A stretch of DNA of 64,000 nt from Polynucleobacter sp. MWH-UH23A (GTDB taxonomy: Bacteria > Pseudomonadota > Gammaproteobacteria > Burkholderiales > Burkholderiaceae). Shown piece by piece: positions 10,397-19,939 of this stretch. Where the stretch lies: contig NZ_CP099572.1 in NCBI RefSeq assembly GCF_040409805.1, positions 496,001-560,000 of the forward strand, in the 5' to 3' direction. The notes below the pieces were generated by a model. That model was not told where the DNA came from, searched no databases, and worked only from the letters and a program-made list of their open reading frames with translations. Within the stretch, counting starts at the first letter, position 1; each line of letters begins with the position of its first letter. A program made the position numbers and the translations under genes.

Positions 10397-12049
10397 ATGG
10401 CAAATATTTATGAACAGGGTCTAGAGCGTAATTCTGCGAATTACACCCCGATTACTCCACTGTTGTTCTTAGAAAGATCGGCGGAGATTTATCCTAAAAA
10501 AGTAGCCATCGTGCATGGCAAGTTACGTCAGACTTGGGCCCAGACCTATGATCGTTGTCGTCGCTTGGCAAGCGCCTTGCAAAAGCATGGGATCGGCCTT
10601 GGCGATACCGTTGCCGTTATGCTTCCTAATACGCCTCCTATGGTGGAGGCACACTTTGGCATTCCGATGGCTGGTGCGGTGTTAAATGCCTTGAACACCC
10701 GCTTAGACCCAGAGTCTGTTGCCTTCATGCTCAATCACGGCGAAGCCAAGGTAGTAATCGTTGATCCAGAATTTTCTGGTGTCATGAAAAAAGCACTTGA
10801 GATTGCCAAGAAAGATAGTGGCCGTGATTTCTTGGTCATTGATGTGGAAGAAAAAGAATTTGATGTGCCAGGTGAGAAGTTGGGCAAGTTAACTTATGAA
10901 CAGTTACTGGCCGAAGGCGATCCACAATTTGCATGGCAAGTTCCTGCAGATGAATGGCAAGCGATTTGCTTAAATTACACTTCTGGCACTACCGGTAATC
11001 CAAAGGGTGTGGTGTATCACCACCGTGGCGCAGCGATTAATGCTGTATCCAATGTTCTAGACTGGGATATCAACAAACATCCAGTGTATTTGTGGACACT
11101 ACCAATGTTCCATTGCAATGGTTGGTGTTTCCCATGGACGATTGCGGCGCGTGCGGGTATTAACGTCTGTTTACGTCGTGTAGATGCGCAACATATTTTT
11201 GCCGCTATTAAAGAGCACGGTGTGACGCACTACTGTGCGGCGCCGATTGTGCATAACTTGCTGGTGAATGCCCCAGACGAACTCAAGGCAGGTGTGCCTG
11301 CGGGCGTCAAGGGTTTGATTGCAGGGGCCGCACCTCCCGCATCCATTATTGAGGGTATGGAAAAGTTGGGCTTCGATTTAACCCACGTATATGGCTTAAC
11401 AGAAGTGTATGGTCCGGCTGCAGTTTGTGTGAAGCAAGATGAGTGGAATGACATGGATATTGGTGAGCGTGCTCGTTTGAATGCGCGTCAAGGCGTGCGT
11501 TATCACATGCAACAAGCGATTGATGTATTAGATCCAGAAACAATGCAACCTGTTCCTGCCGATGGTGAAACCATGGGCGAGATTATGTTCAAAGGCAATA
11601 TTGCCATGAAGGGCTATCTTAAGAATGAAGAAGCCACCAAAGAAGCGTTTGAAGGTGGGTGGTTCCATTCAGGGGATTTGGCGGTGAAGAACCCAGATGG
11701 TTACGTCAAGATTAAAGACCGCAGCAAAGACATCATTATTTCTGGTGGCGAGAATATTTCTTCGATTGAGGTGGAAGATGTTCTTTATCGTCACCCAGCA
11801 GTGATCGCTGCGGCGGTAGTGGCTAAGCCAGATCCTAAGTGGGGTGAGACGCCCTGCGCTTTCTTGGAAGTCAAGCCTGGTGTTGAGGTAACACCTGCTG
11901 ACATCATTGCCCACTGCAAAAAACATTTAGCTGGCTTTAAGGTTCCCAAGGCGATTGTGTTCGGGGAGCTGCCAAAGACATCAACAGGAAAAATTCAGAA
12001 GTTTGAATTGCGCAAGCAAGCTGGTTCTGCGGCTGCAATTGATGTCTAG
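10397..12049 (+). CDS. acyl-CoA synthetase (AMP-forming)
   Basis: 550 residues, an ANL-superfamily ligase. The P-loop YTSGTTGNPKGVVYHHRG, the A5-type VYGLTEVYGPA, the hinge region GWFHSGDLAVKNPDGY and the C-terminal catalytic Lys in PKTSTGKIQK are all present. It resembles medium-chain or short-chain fatty-acid ligases (AlkK/FadD3-like). It activates a carboxylic acid to the CoA thioester, which the acyl-CoA dehydrogenase and ETF encoded downstream could then oxidise. The exact chain length or substrate is unknown. Confidence 0.93.
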   Translation: MANIYEQGLERNSANYTPITPLLFLERSAEIYPKKVAIVHGKLRQTWAQTYDRCRRLASALQKHGIGLGDTVAVMLPNTPPMVEAHFGIPMAGAVLNALNTRLDPESVAFMLNHGEAKVVIVDPEFSGVMKKALEIAKKDSGRDFLVIDVEEKEFDVPGEKLGKLTYEQLLAEGDPQFAWQVPADEWQAICLNYTSGTTGNPKGVVYHHRGAAINAVSNVLDWDINKHPVYLWTLPMFHCNGWCFPWTIAARAGINVCLRRVDAQHIFAAIKEHGVTHYCAAPIVHNLLVNAPDELKAGVPAGVKGLIAGAAPPASIIEGMEKLGFDLTHVYGLTEVYGPAAVCVKQDEWNDMDIGERARLNARQGVRYHMQQAIDVLDPETMQPVPADGETMGEIMFKGNIAMKGYLKNEEATKEAFEGGWFHSGDLAVKNPDGYVKIKDRSKDIIISGGENISSIEVEDVLYRHPAVIAAAVVAKPDPKWGETPCAFLEVKPGVEVTPADIIAHCKKHLAGFKVPKAIVFGELPKTSTGKIQKFELRKQAGSAAAIDV

Positions 12050-12145
12050 TTTGCGATGATGGGGCGTTAAAATAAGCATTAACCCATTTTTAAGTAAATT
12101 TTCAGTTTGTTTTAGTTTGTCGTCATTAAGGATTGTGAAAGTCAG

Positions 12146-12895
12146 ATGAAAATCTTAGTAGCTGTAAAGCGTGTAGTGGATTACAACGTCAAAGTACGTG
12201 TGAAATCCGATAACTCCGGTGTGGACATTGCCAACGTCAAAATGAGTATGAACCCTTTTGATGAGATTGCGGTGGAAGAAGCTGTCAGAATCAAAGAAGC
12301 GGGCGTAGCAACTGAGGTAGTGGTAGTTTCTGCGGGTGTTACGCAGTGCCAAGAGACTCTCCGTACCGCTCTAGCGATTGGAGCTGATCGCGCTATTTTG
12401 GTTGAAACCGATGCAGAGTTGCAGCCTTTGGCGGTAGCTAAGATTCTCAAAGCTCTCTCCGAAAAAGAGCAGGCTCAAATCATTATTTTGGGTAAACAAG
12501 CAATTGATGACGATAGTAATCAAACTGGTCAGATGCTAGCAAGCCTCATGGATATTCCGCAAGCGACATTTGCCTCTAAGGTGGTAGTTGCAGATGGTAA
12601 AGCGACTGTGACTCGTGAAGTTGATGGTGGCTTAGAAACGATTGCACTCTCATTGCCAGCAGTCATTACTACTGACCTACGTTTGAATGAGCCACGTTAT
12701 GTGACATTACCAAACATCATGAAGGCCAAGAAAAAGACTATTGACACAATTACCCCAGATAGCTTGGGTGTTGATATTGCTCCGCGTCTGAAAACTCTCA
12801 AAGTAGAAGAGCCACCTAAGCGTAGCGCCGGCGTCATGGTTGCTGATGTGGCGGCTCTTGTTGAAAAACTTAAAAATGAAGCGAAGGTGATTTAA
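12146..12895 (+). CDS. etfB: electron transfer flavoprotein subunit beta
   Basis: 249 residues, full length. The N-terminal [20 protein letters not shown] and the conserved [27 protein letters not shown] region identify EtfB, which binds AMP and pairs with EtfA. ETF passes electrons from acyl-CoA dehydrogenases to ETF:quinone oxidoreductase. The stop TAA is immediately followed by the etfA ATG with no gap, so translation is coupled. Confidence 0.97.
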   Translation: MKILVAVKRVVDYNVKVRVKSDNSGVDIANVKMSMNPFDEIAVEEAVRIKEAGVATEVVVVSAGVTQCQETLRTALAIGADRAILVETDAELQPLAVAKILKALSEKEQAQIIILGKQAIDDDSNQTGQMLASLMDIPQATFASKVVVADGKATVTREVDGGLETIALSLPAVITTDLRLNEPRYVTLPNIMKAKKKTIDTITPDSLGVDIAPRLKTLKVEEPPKRSAGVMVADVAALVEKLKNEAKVI

Positions 12896-13831
12896 ATGGC
12901 CGCACTCGTTATTGCTGAACACGACAATCAATCCTTAAAAGCTGCGACTTTAAATGCGGTAGCTGCCGCCTTGCAGTGCTCTCCAGAAGTGGATGTGCTT
13001 GTTGCTGGTAGCAGCGCCGATGCTGCTGCGGCCTCTGCAGCACAAATTGCTGGTGTGCGTAAAGTCATTCAAATCGACGCTGCCAATCTAGCTGATCAAT
13101 TGGCCGAACCTTTAGCTGCGCAGATTCTTTCTGTAGCAAAAAACTATAGCCACGTATTAGCTCCTGCAACCGCTAATGGTAAGAATGTATTGCCACGTGT
13201 TGCTGCTAAGTTAGATGTTGCTCAGTTATCTGACATTACTAAAGTGGTTTCACCTGATACATTTGAGCGTCCAATTTACGCGGGTAACGCGATTGCGACA
13301 GTGCAAAGTGCAGACCCTATCAAAGTGATTACTGTGCGTACCACTAGCTTTGATCCGGTTGCTGCTACAGGTGGATCTGCCGCCGTTGAAAAAGTAACAG
13401 CGGCTGACAGTCAATCTTCCTCATCTTTTGTAGGTCGTGAGCTCACTAAGTCTGATCGCCCTGAATTGACTGCTGCCAAGATCATTGTGTCTGGCGGTCG
13501 CGGCCTAGGTTCTGGAGAGAAGTATCAAGAGCTCGTTGTGCCTTTGGCTGATAAGTTAGGTGCCGCTTTGGGTGCTTCGCGCGCTGCAGTTGATGCGGGT
13601 TATGTACCCAATGATTATCAAGTGGGTCAAACTGGCAAGATCGTTGCACCACAGTTGTATGTAGCCGTTGGTATCTCTGGTGCAATTCAGCACTTGGCTG
13701 GTATGAAGGACTCCAAAGTGATTGTTGCCATTAATAAAGACCCAGAAGCACCAATCTTTGGTGTGGCCGATTATGGTTTGGTGGCTGATCTCTTTACTGC
13801 TGTGCCTGAACTGACAAAGGCGCTTTCGTAA
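12896..13831 (+). CDS. etfA: electron transfer flavoprotein subunit alpha
   Basis: 311 residues. The FAD-binding C-terminal domain shows [48 protein letters not shown] and [16 protein letters not shown], all diagnostic for EtfA. The N-terminal half is the usual alanine-rich Rossmann-like domain. It forms the ETF heterodimer with the adjacent EtfB, and the downstream acyl-CoA dehydrogenase is the likely electron donor. Confidence 0.97.
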   Translation: MAALVIAEHDNQSLKAATLNAVAAALQCSPEVDVLVAGSSADAAAASAAQIAGVRKVIQIDAANLADQLAEPLAAQILSVAKNYSHVLAPATANGKNVLPRVAAKLDVAQLSDITKVVSPDTFERPIYAGNAIATVQSADPIKVITVRTTSFDPVAATGGSAAVEKVTAADSQSSSSFVGRELTKSDRPELTAAKIIVSGGRGLGSGEKYQELVVPLADKLGAALGASRAAVDAGYVPNDYQVGQTGKIVAPQLYVAVGISGAIQHLAGMKDSKVIVAINKDPEAPIFGVADYGLVADLFTAVPELTKALS

Positions 13832-13864
13832 TTCTGTAACTGATTTGAATTGATAGGAGTTGTA

Positions 13865-15652
13865 ATGCCATATGTAGCCCCTGTAAAAGATATGTTGTTT
13901 GTGATGAACGAATTGGCGGGGCTATCTGAAGTTGTGGCTTACCCATCCTATGCAGAGGCAGGTGCTGATGTTGATTTAGCGCCAGCAATTTTGGAAGAAT
14001 CGGCAAAGTTCAACCAAGATGTTGTTGCGCCACTCAATTGGCCTGGTGATCAAAACCCTAGCTCTTTAAAAGATGGTGTTGTAACTACAACACCTGGCTT
14101 TAAGGATGCATTCGAGCAATTTGCAGCCGCAGGTTGGCAGGGTGTGGTTCACCCTGCTGAGTTTGGTGGCCAAGGATTACCAAAGTTGATTGCAACCGCC
14201 TGCTTTGAAATGGTTCACTCAGCAAGCTTATCCTTTGCCTTGTGCCCTATGTTGACTGATGGCGCGATTGAGGCCTTGTTGACTGCTGCTAGCCCTGAGC
14301 TTCAAGAACGTTATGTGCCTAATATGATCTCGGGCGAGTGGACTGGCTCTATGTGTCTCACAGAACCACAAGCAGGATCTGATTTATCAATGGTTCGTGC
14401 GCGTGCCGTACTAGAGGGTGATGGTACCTATAAGATTTTTGGTACTAAGATCTTTATCACCTATGGTGAGCACGATATGGCCAAGAATATTATTCACTTG
14501 GTATTAGCGAGAACGCCAGATGCGCCTGAGGGTGTCAAGGGAATTTCACTCTTTGTTGTGCCTAAGTTCTTAGTTAAACCAGATGGTTCTTTGGGTGAGC
14601 GCAATGATGTTCATTGTGTTTCGATCGAGCACAAACTAGGAATTAAAGCCAGCCCAACAGCAGTATTGCAATTTGGTGATCACGGCGGCGCCGTTGGTTA
14701 TCTAGTTGGTGAAGAGAATCGTGGCCTGGAATACATGTTCGTCATGATGAATGCCGCTCGCTTCGCAGTTGGTATGCAGGGTATTGCAGTGGCTGAACGT
14801 GCTTATCAAAAGGCGGTGCAATATGCTAAAGATCGTGTACAAAGTCGTGATCTAGCGGGGTCTCCTGGTCCCGTGGCAATTATTCATCAGCCTGATGTGA
14901 AGCGGATGTTGATGACGATGCGCACGTATACAGAGGCTTCTCGTGCGTTAGCTTATTACGCTGCAGCTGCGTATGATGCGCAACACGCTGCGCCTGATAA
15001 TGCCGTACGCAAATCAAATCAAGCTTTATATGAATTCTTAGTGCCGATTGTTAAAGGCTTCTCAACCGAGATGTCGATTGAAGTTGCTAGCTTGGGTGTT
15101 CAGGTGCATGGAGGTATGGGCTTCATCGAAGAGACTGGTGCTGCACAACACTATCGCGATGCTCGTATCTTGACAATTTACGAAGGCACGACTGCGATTC
15201 AGGCGAATGATTTAATTGGTCGCAAAACCGTGCGCGATGGCGGAGCTACTGCCAAAGCATTCTCAGAAAAAATTGCGGAAACAGAAAAAGAATTAGCCGC
15301 TAGTGGCAGCGCAGATGCAAAAGCAGCCCTAAAGCAACTATCAATTGGCCGTGCTGCATTCGATGAAGCGGTTGCTTATATCCTGACTAATGCAAAAACA
15401 AATACTAAGGCAGTATATGCGGGTAGTTGTGCTTATTTGCGTTTAGCTGGCTTGGTGCTTGGTGGTTGGCAAATGGCTCGTGGCTTATTGGCTGCCGAAC
15501 GTTTGCGTGACAGCGATCCTGCTTTCTACAATACGAAGATCGCTACTGCTCGTTTCTTTATGGAGAACTTGTTGCCTCAAGCTCAGGGTCTTGCAACATC
15601 CATAGTTGAAGGCGGTTATTCTGCAAACGCTTTGGAAGTAGAACAGTTCTAA
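13865..15652 (+). CDS. acyl-CoA dehydrogenase (long form)
   Basis: 595 residues. FAD/substrate motifs MCLTEPQAGSDLS and HGGMGFIEETG are followed by the catalytic-base segment LTIYEGTTAIQANDLIGRK, and a C-terminal extension of about 130 residues marks the 600-residue AidB/AcdA-like class. It introduces the 2,3-double bond in an acyl-CoA and passes electrons to ETF encoded just upstream. The ATG at 13865 is chosen because AGGAG lies 5 bases ahead; a TTG at 13850 would put that ribosome site inside the gene. Acyl chain preference is unknown. Confidence 0.93.
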   Translation: MPYVAPVKDMLFVMNELAGLSEVVAYPSYAEAGADVDLAPAILEESAKFNQDVVAPLNWPGDQNPSSLKDGVVTTTPGFKDAFEQFAAAGWQGVVHPAEFGGQGLPKLIATACFEMVHSASLSFALCPMLTDGAIEALLTAASPELQERYVPNMISGEWTGSMCLTEPQAGSDLSMVRARAVLEGDGTYKIFGTKIFITYGEHDMAKNIIHLVLARTPDAPEGVKGISLFVVPKFLVKPDGSLGERNDVHCVSIEHKLGIKASPTAVLQFGDHGGAVGYLVGEENRGLEYMFVMMNAARFAVGMQGIAVAERAYQKAVQYAKDRVQSRDLAGSPGPVAIIHQPDVKRMLMTMRTYTEASRALAYYAAAAYDAQHAAPDNAVRKSNQALYEFLVPIVKGFSTEMSIEVASLGVQVHGGMGFIEETGAAQHYRDARILTIYEGTTAIQANDLIGRKTVRDGGATAKAFSEKIAETEKELAASGSADAKAALKQLSIGRAAFDEAVAYILTNAKTNTKAVYAGSCAYLRLAGLVLGGWQMARGLLAAERLRDSDPAFYNTKIATARFFMENLLPQAQGLATSIVEGGYSANALEVEQF

Positions 15653-15675
15653 TCTAAAAACTTAGCAAGCAATTC

Positions 15676-15709
15676 AAAAGCTATCCGCAACTATTGGGAT
15701 AGCTTTTTT
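15676..15709. terminator. shared terminator between acyl-CoA dehydrogenase and TM2-like gene
   Basis: The 11-bp stem AAAAGCTATCC/GGATAGCTTTT (15676-15686 with 15697-15707) is flanked by A and T runs, so it can act on both strands. It overlaps the stop codon of the minus-strand gene ending at 15691. Confidence 0.75.
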
Positions 15710-16143
15710 GCTTCATAGATTTGAGAAATAAAGAATTGCTCAAATGCGATGGCTAGAAATGTCATCATGATGCCAGCACCAAACACGAGTGAGAAAATGA
15801 CCGTCAATACAACTAGCCAGCCAGATTGATTGCGCTCATGCTCAGCAATACCAGGGTTAAATTGAGCATCCCACTTTTCATCGGGTCGTAATCCAAAGGT
15901 AATCGTAGTTAGCCAGCTTGCCTCCTGAGCAATGAATCCAAAAGTAAGCAGTACCCAGCCAGGCGCCGAATGAAAGTGTGCATCTTTGAGTAAGGACCAA
16001 CCGATGATGCCGCCAAGTGTTGCTAGTAATTGTGACCAACCCCAAAATGATTTAAGACCAAGCAAATAGAAACAGTTAAAGCCGCTACCTGGAAAAAATA
16101 ATCCGAGTGCGCAAAATATGAGTTTTGATTTTTTCATAATCAT
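15691..16143 (-). CDS. small membrane protein with TM2-like N-terminus
   Basis: 150 residues. The opening LFFPGSGFNCFYLLGLKSFW followed by a long hydrophobic helix resembles the TM2 domain (two helices joined by a Gly-rich turn). Further helices appear near residues 55-80 and 105-135, giving about four membrane segments. The function of TM2 proteins in bacteria is largely unknown. The start may be ATG at 16143 or the ATG two codons later. It is followed at 21 bp upstream in transcription by the META-domain lipoprotein gene, so the two may be cotranscribed. Confidence 0.7.
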   Translation of the reverse strand: MIMKKSKLIFCALGLFFPGSGFNCFYLLGLKSFWGWSQLLATLGGIIGWSLLKDAHFHSAPGWVLLTFGFIAQEASWLTTITFGLRPDEKWDAQFNPGIAEHERNQSGWLVVLTVIFSLVFGAGIMMTFLAIAFEQFFISQIYEAKKLSQ

Positions 16144-16163
16144 TAAGTTTTAAATCGTTTGTA

Positions 16164-16694
16164 TTATTTATTTGTTGATTGACGTTGGGTAAAACTTAAT
16201 ACTTCACGATCGTTGCCAACCATGAGCAATTGATCGCCATTGCGAATGATGCTACGGTAGTCATTGAGTTGGTATAAAAAGTCATTCTCTAATTCCATAC
16301 GCTGGGGGGTGCAAGCCATCTTAGTGCTGGCGATTTTGCTTAAGCTAAATCCACGTGAATCCTCATCCAGTTCTGCGGTAAAGCGATTGCAGCCTGTTGA
16401 ACCGCTGACGCGTTGACCATTTGCATCAAAAGCAATTTGAATAGGGTTGCTCGCCTCTCCTTGGGGTATTTGACGGGCGCGGACCTCACCTTTGCTGTTG
16501 GGGGGTAGGTTCCAACGGGTGAGCTCCCAGCGGGTGTTACGTAACTCGCTGCTAGGCGGGCTAATTTTGGCGCCACAGGGTGGAATAACGTTGGCGCAGC
16601 CCCCGAGAAAGCCCAAGATCAAGACTAAAAAAGCCAGAAAAGGCCTTTTTGAGGTCTGACTGGTGGGTTGTAAATGGGGTGTTTTCTGGGGCAT
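16164..16694 (-). CDS. META/HslJ-domain lipoprotein
   Basis: 176 residues. An N-terminal signal with lipobox LGGC near residue 33 predicts a lipoprotein. The rest matches the META (HslJ-like) fold: NTRWELTRW, then GQRVSGSTGCNRFTAEL, FSLSKIASTKMACTP, and a C-terminal strand GDQLLMVGNDREVLSF. HslJ-type proteins are envelope stress-linked; no enzymatic activity is established. The protein is in the same direction as the TM2-like gene. Confidence 0.82.
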   Translation of the reverse strand: MPQKTPHLQPTSQTSKRPFLAFLVLILGFLGGCANVIPPCGAKISPPSSELRNTRWELTRWNLPPNSKGEVRARQIPQGEASNPIQIAFDANGQRVSGSTGCNRFTAELDEDSRGFSLSKIASTKMACTPQRMELENDFLYQLNDYRSIIRNGDQLLMVGNDREVLSFTQRQSTNK

Positions 16695-16917
16695 ATTTAT
16701 ATAAGTTATTGTTTTATATGAGAATATTATTCAAATTTTGTATCTATTTTAATCTTCAAGGCGCTCAAATAGGTGGAAGAAGTAGGGGTTTTCGTCTAGA
16801 ATATGAGGTTTTCCGCATCACCGTACATTTGTTGGTGAGCTGAAGCCCAAGATTTTTGAATAAATTTCCTTGGGTTGTAATCAACCAGTTTTCATTATTA
16901 GATTTTAAGGAATAAGT

Positions 16918-17163
16918 ATGGTCGTCATTCGACTGGCACGTGGTGGCTCCAAGAAGCGCCCTTTTTACAGCATTGTTGCTACTGATAAGCGCAACCGTCG
17001 TGATTCGAACTTTATCGAGCGTATTGGCTATTTCAATCCAAACGCTGCAGAATCTGAGCAAGCAATGCGCATCGCTCAAGATCGTTTGACTTACTGGACT
17101 GGCGTTGGTGCACAAGTTTCTCCAACCGTAGTTCGTTTAATCAAAAACAATCCTGCTGCTTAA
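16918..17163 (+). CDS. rpsP: 30S ribosomal protein S16
   Basis: 81 residues, starting [20 protein letters not shown] with the [10 protein letters not shown] signature. It binds 16S rRNA early in 30S assembly. A good ribosome site (AAGGAATAAGT) precedes the ATG. It is the first gene of the conserved rpsP-rimM-trmD-rplS operon; the promoter is presumably in the roughly 220 bp upstream, where I could not define one. Confidence 0.97.
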   Translation: MVVIRLARGGSKKRPFYSIVATDKRNRRDSNFIERIGYFNPNAAESEQAMRIAQDRLTYWTGVGAQVSPTVVRLIKNNPAA

Positions 17164-17254
17164 TATCCTTTGCTAAGAACTTCATCATTTTGGTGAGGTT
17201 CTTGGTGATGCATTGGACTAGTAGTTTTATATTGGGAATGCGGGTGACTTACAA

Positions 17255-17833
17255 ATGAGTACACCTTCCCTAAATGATTTAATTGAGCTTGGGGCCATCT
17301 CTGAGGCCCAAGGTTTACGAGGACAAGTGAAGGTTAGACCTCACTCATCAGATCCCGTAGCACTTCTTTCATCTAAAACTGTTTGGCTTTCCTTGATTCC
17401 CCGTAGGGATCTGAATACTTCTAACACCCCTGCAATAGAAGGCTCTAAGGCTTCATTGACTGAATACAAGGTACAGGGTGCAAAGATGCACAGTGGCAAC
17501 GTAGTGATGACCTTAGATGGTGTTAGTGATCGGGATCAAGCCTTGGCACTTAAGGGCGCGCGTATCTTGGTTGCTCGTGATGCGTTTCCAAAAGCAGCCA
17601 AAGATGATTACTACTGGATTGATTTGATTGGATGCCATGCAATCAATTTGCAAAAAGAATCGCTTGGTGAAGTCATTGATGTCACTGAGAATGGGGCTCA
17701 TGGCGTCATTGCCGTTGGCGATCTTGCCAAGAAAGAAGTTCGATATCTTGTTCCCTTTGTGAAAGAGGTAGTGCAAAGCGTAGACTTGCCAAATAAAGTA
17801 ATCACGCTTGATTGGCAATTGGATTGGCAATAG
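17255..17833 (+). CDS. rimM: ribosome maturation factor RimM
   Basis: 192 residues. The N-terminal domain ([21 protein letters not shown]) and the PRC-barrel end ([13 protein letters not shown] ... [15 protein letters not shown]) are typical. RimM binds S19 in the 30S head during late assembly. There is a longer linker than usual in the N-terminal domain, near residues 48-70. It lies 91 bp after rpsP and 16 bp before trmD. Confidence 0.95.
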   Translation: MSTPSLNDLIELGAISEAQGLRGQVKVRPHSSDPVALLSSKTVWLSLIPRRDLNTSNTPAIEGSKASLTEYKVQGAKMHSGNVVMTLDGVSDRDQALALKGARILVARDAFPKAAKDDYYWIDLIGCHAINLQKESLGEVIDVTENGAHGVIAVGDLAKKEVRYLVPFVKEVVQSVDLPNKVITLDWQLDWQ

Positions 17834-17849
17834 ACCTGTAAAACACAAT

Positions 17850-18596
17850 ATGCGCTTTGATGTAGTCACTCTCTTTCCGGAAATGTTCTCCGCACTAACG
17901 CAGTGGGGGATTACCGGGCGCGCATGCGAACAATCTTTGGCCAGCGTGCATTTATGGAATCCACGAGACTTTTGTAGCGATCCTCGCAAGACTGTTGATG
18001 ATCGTGCGTATGGGGGTGGTCCAGGTATGGTCATGATGGCCAAGCCACTGGAAGCTACGGTAGCTGGAATTCGGGCTGCTCATACTGCGGAAGAGGTCAA
18101 AAGTGGCCCAATTTGTCTTTTGGCACCCCAAGGTGAGCGTTTTTCTCAGAAGATAGCGACAGATATCCTTAATTACGGTAATTTAACCCTCATTTGTGGT
18201 CGGTATGAGGCTGTAGACCAGCGTTTTATCGATCGAAATGTGGATTTACAGCTCTCAATCGGCGATTTTGTGCTTTCTGGGGGTGAAATTCCCGCTATGG
18301 CAATCATGGATGCGGTCATCCGCCTCATCCCTGGGGCTCTTGGGGATGGTGAATCTGCCGCTCAAGATAGCTTTATGAATGGTCTTTTGGATTACCCGCA
18401 CTACACCAGACCTGAGATTTATGAAAATTTATCGGTACCAGACGTGCTTTTGGGCGGACATCACGCTAAAATAGCGGATTGGCGTCGGCAGAAGTCTTTA
18501 GAGCTGACGTTAAGGCTAAGGCCGGATTTAATTGAATCTGCCAGAGCCAATGGGTTGCTAACCCGAGAAGATGAACAATTTCTTCGCTCGCTGTGA
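17850..18596 (+). CDS. trmD: tRNA (guanine-N1)-methyltransferase TrmD
   Basis: 248 residues from [13 protein letters not shown]. The trefoil-knot SAM-binding segment [21 protein letters not shown] and the [14 protein letters not shown] loop are present. It methylates G37 of tRNAs to prevent frameshifting. An upstream in-frame ATG at 17808 overlaps rimM and adds 14 residues absent from the family, so 17850 is used. Confidence 0.96.
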   Translation: MRFDVVTLFPEMFSALTQWGITGRACEQSLASVHLWNPRDFCSDPRKTVDDRAYGGGPGMVMMAKPLEATVAGIRAAHTAEEVKSGPICLLAPQGERFSQKIATDILNYGNLTLICGRYEAVDQRFIDRNVDLQLSIGDFVLSGGEIPAMAIMDAVIRLIPGALGDGESAAQDSFMNGLLDYPHYTRPEIYENLSVPDVLLGGHHAKIADWRRQKSLELTLRLRPDLIESARANGLLTREDEQFLRSL

Positions 18597-18743
18597 ATGC
18601 CTTTGCTTTGCTCGGTAGTACACGGTAGTGAATAGGTAGTTTTGTTTTTGGTTTAGTGAAATAGTTTTAACTGCATCCTCTGTTAGGTCCGTCAATTTTT
18701 AATTACGGGATAAAACGCTAACAAGATGTTTAAGGATTTAAAA

Positions 18744-19136
18744 ATGAATTTAATCGCAAAAATTGAGCAAGAAGAAATTGCTCGCTTAAGTGCTAACAAG
18801 AATATGCCAAGCTTTGCGCCTGGCGATACAGTAGTAGTTAGCGTAAACGTTGTTGAAGGTACACGTAAGCGTACCCAGGCCTTTGAAGGCGTTGTGATTG
18901 CAAAGCGCAATCGCGGACTCAATTCAAGCTTTATCGTGCGTAAGATTTCTTCTGGTGAAGGCGTTGAGCGTACATTTCAAACTTACTCACCATTGATCGC
19001 TAGCGTTGAAGTAAAACGTCGCGGTGATGTGCGTCGCGCTAAGTTGTACTACTTGCGTGATCGCTCCGGTAAGTCTGCACGTATTAAAGAAAAGCTCCAA
19101 GCTCGTAACAAGCCAGAGGCTGCTGCCGCTGAGTAA
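18744..19136 (+). CDS. rplS: 50S ribosomal protein L19
   Basis: 130 residues from [15 protein letters not shown]. The core [19 protein letters not shown], the [15 protein letters not shown] stretch and [20 protein letters not shown] are diagnostic. It contributes to the 30S-50S interface. The ATG at 18744 has AAGGA 7 bases upstream; the ATG at 18726 lacks a ribosome site and would add six non-family residues. The 147-bp gap from trmD holds no other gene. Confidence 0.96.
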   Translation: MNLIAKIEQEEIARLSANKNMPSFAPGDTVVVSVNVVEGTRKRTQAFEGVVIAKRNRGLNSSFIVRKISSGEGVERTFQTYSPLIASVEVKRRGDVRRAKLYYLRDRSGKSARIKEKLQARNKPEAAAAE

Positions 19137-19155
19137 TTGCTGCTTTGATGCGAAT

Positions 19156-19182
19156 AAAAAGGCGGCCTCGGTCGCCTTTTTT
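19156..19182 (+). terminator. terminator of the rpsP operon
   Basis: AAAAAGGCG and CGCCTTTTTT flank a short loop (19156-19182), a standard hairpin with a T tract directly after rplS. Confidence 0.82.
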
Positions 19183-19201
19183 GTTGCCTTAGAATAGAAC
19201 C

Positions 19202-19939
19202 ATGTCAAAAACATCCATTCCTGAAGTAGGTGCAATTAATGTGGCCGCGCCTCCAGGCTTTGATGCGCAGGCTATCCCGATTCATCAAGTTTGCTCAGAT
19301 CAAAAGAAGATTTCCCCAGAATTTTTAGAGCCTAAGGCTTTAAAAGCAAGGTTGCAGTCGCCTCCTCAGTGGGAACCAGAAATTACTGATGAGAATCGCC
19401 ATGTCATTGCGGCCGATATCATTGCGCGTCGACAAGCCGCTGGCAAGGTAACTCGCGCGGCTGTGTTAATTCCTTTGCTATTAAAAGAAGATGGCTTATC
19501 TGTTTTGTTGACGCAAAGAACAAATCACTTGCGTGATCATGCTGGACAGATTAGCTTTCCAGGTGGTCGTATGGATCCAGAGGACCAAAGTCCTAATGAA
19601 ACTGCTTTAAGAGAGAGTCACGAGGAGATTGGATTAGATCCTCGTCGCGTCGAGATTATTGGACATTTACCAGAATATTTGACTGTATCTGGTTACAGCG
19701 TTACGCCGGTAGTCGGCTTGGTGCAACCTCAGGCAGAATATGTATTAGATGAGTTTGAAGTGGCGGATGTATTTGAGGTTCCGCTACAGTTTTTGTTGGA
19801 TCCTGCCAACCATCAAGTTAGACTATGGGAAAGCGAGCAGGGTGGCCGTCGTTTTTATTCAATGCCTTATGAGAACCGATTTATTTGGGGTGCTACTGCG
19901 GGAATGTTGCGTAACCTATATCATTTATTAAAAGTATGA
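19202..19939 (+). CDS. CoA pyrophosphatase (NudL-like Nudix hydrolase)
   Basis: 245 residues. The UPF0035 signature LLTQRTNHLRDHAGQISFPG runs straight into the Nudix box, with RESHEEIGLD carrying the metal-binding glutamates. Such proteins hydrolyse CoA and its derivatives to phosphopantetheine and 3',5'-ADP. The N-terminal 75 residues are a lineage-specific extension. The stop overlaps the next start (ATGA, 19936-19939), so it is coupled with the CobD/CbiB-like gene. Confidence 0.88.
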   Translation: MSKTSIPEVGAINVAAPPGFDAQAIPIHQVCSDQKKISPEFLEPKALKARLQSPPQWEPEITDENRHVIAADIIARRQAAGKVTRAAVLIPLLLKEDGLSVLLTQRTNHLRDHAGQISFPGGRMDPEDQSPNETALRESHEEIGLDPRRVEIIGHLPEYLTVSGYSVTPVVGLVQPQAEYVLDEFEVADVFEVPLQFLLDPANHQVRLWESEQGGRRFYSMPYENRFIWGATAGMLRNLYHLLKV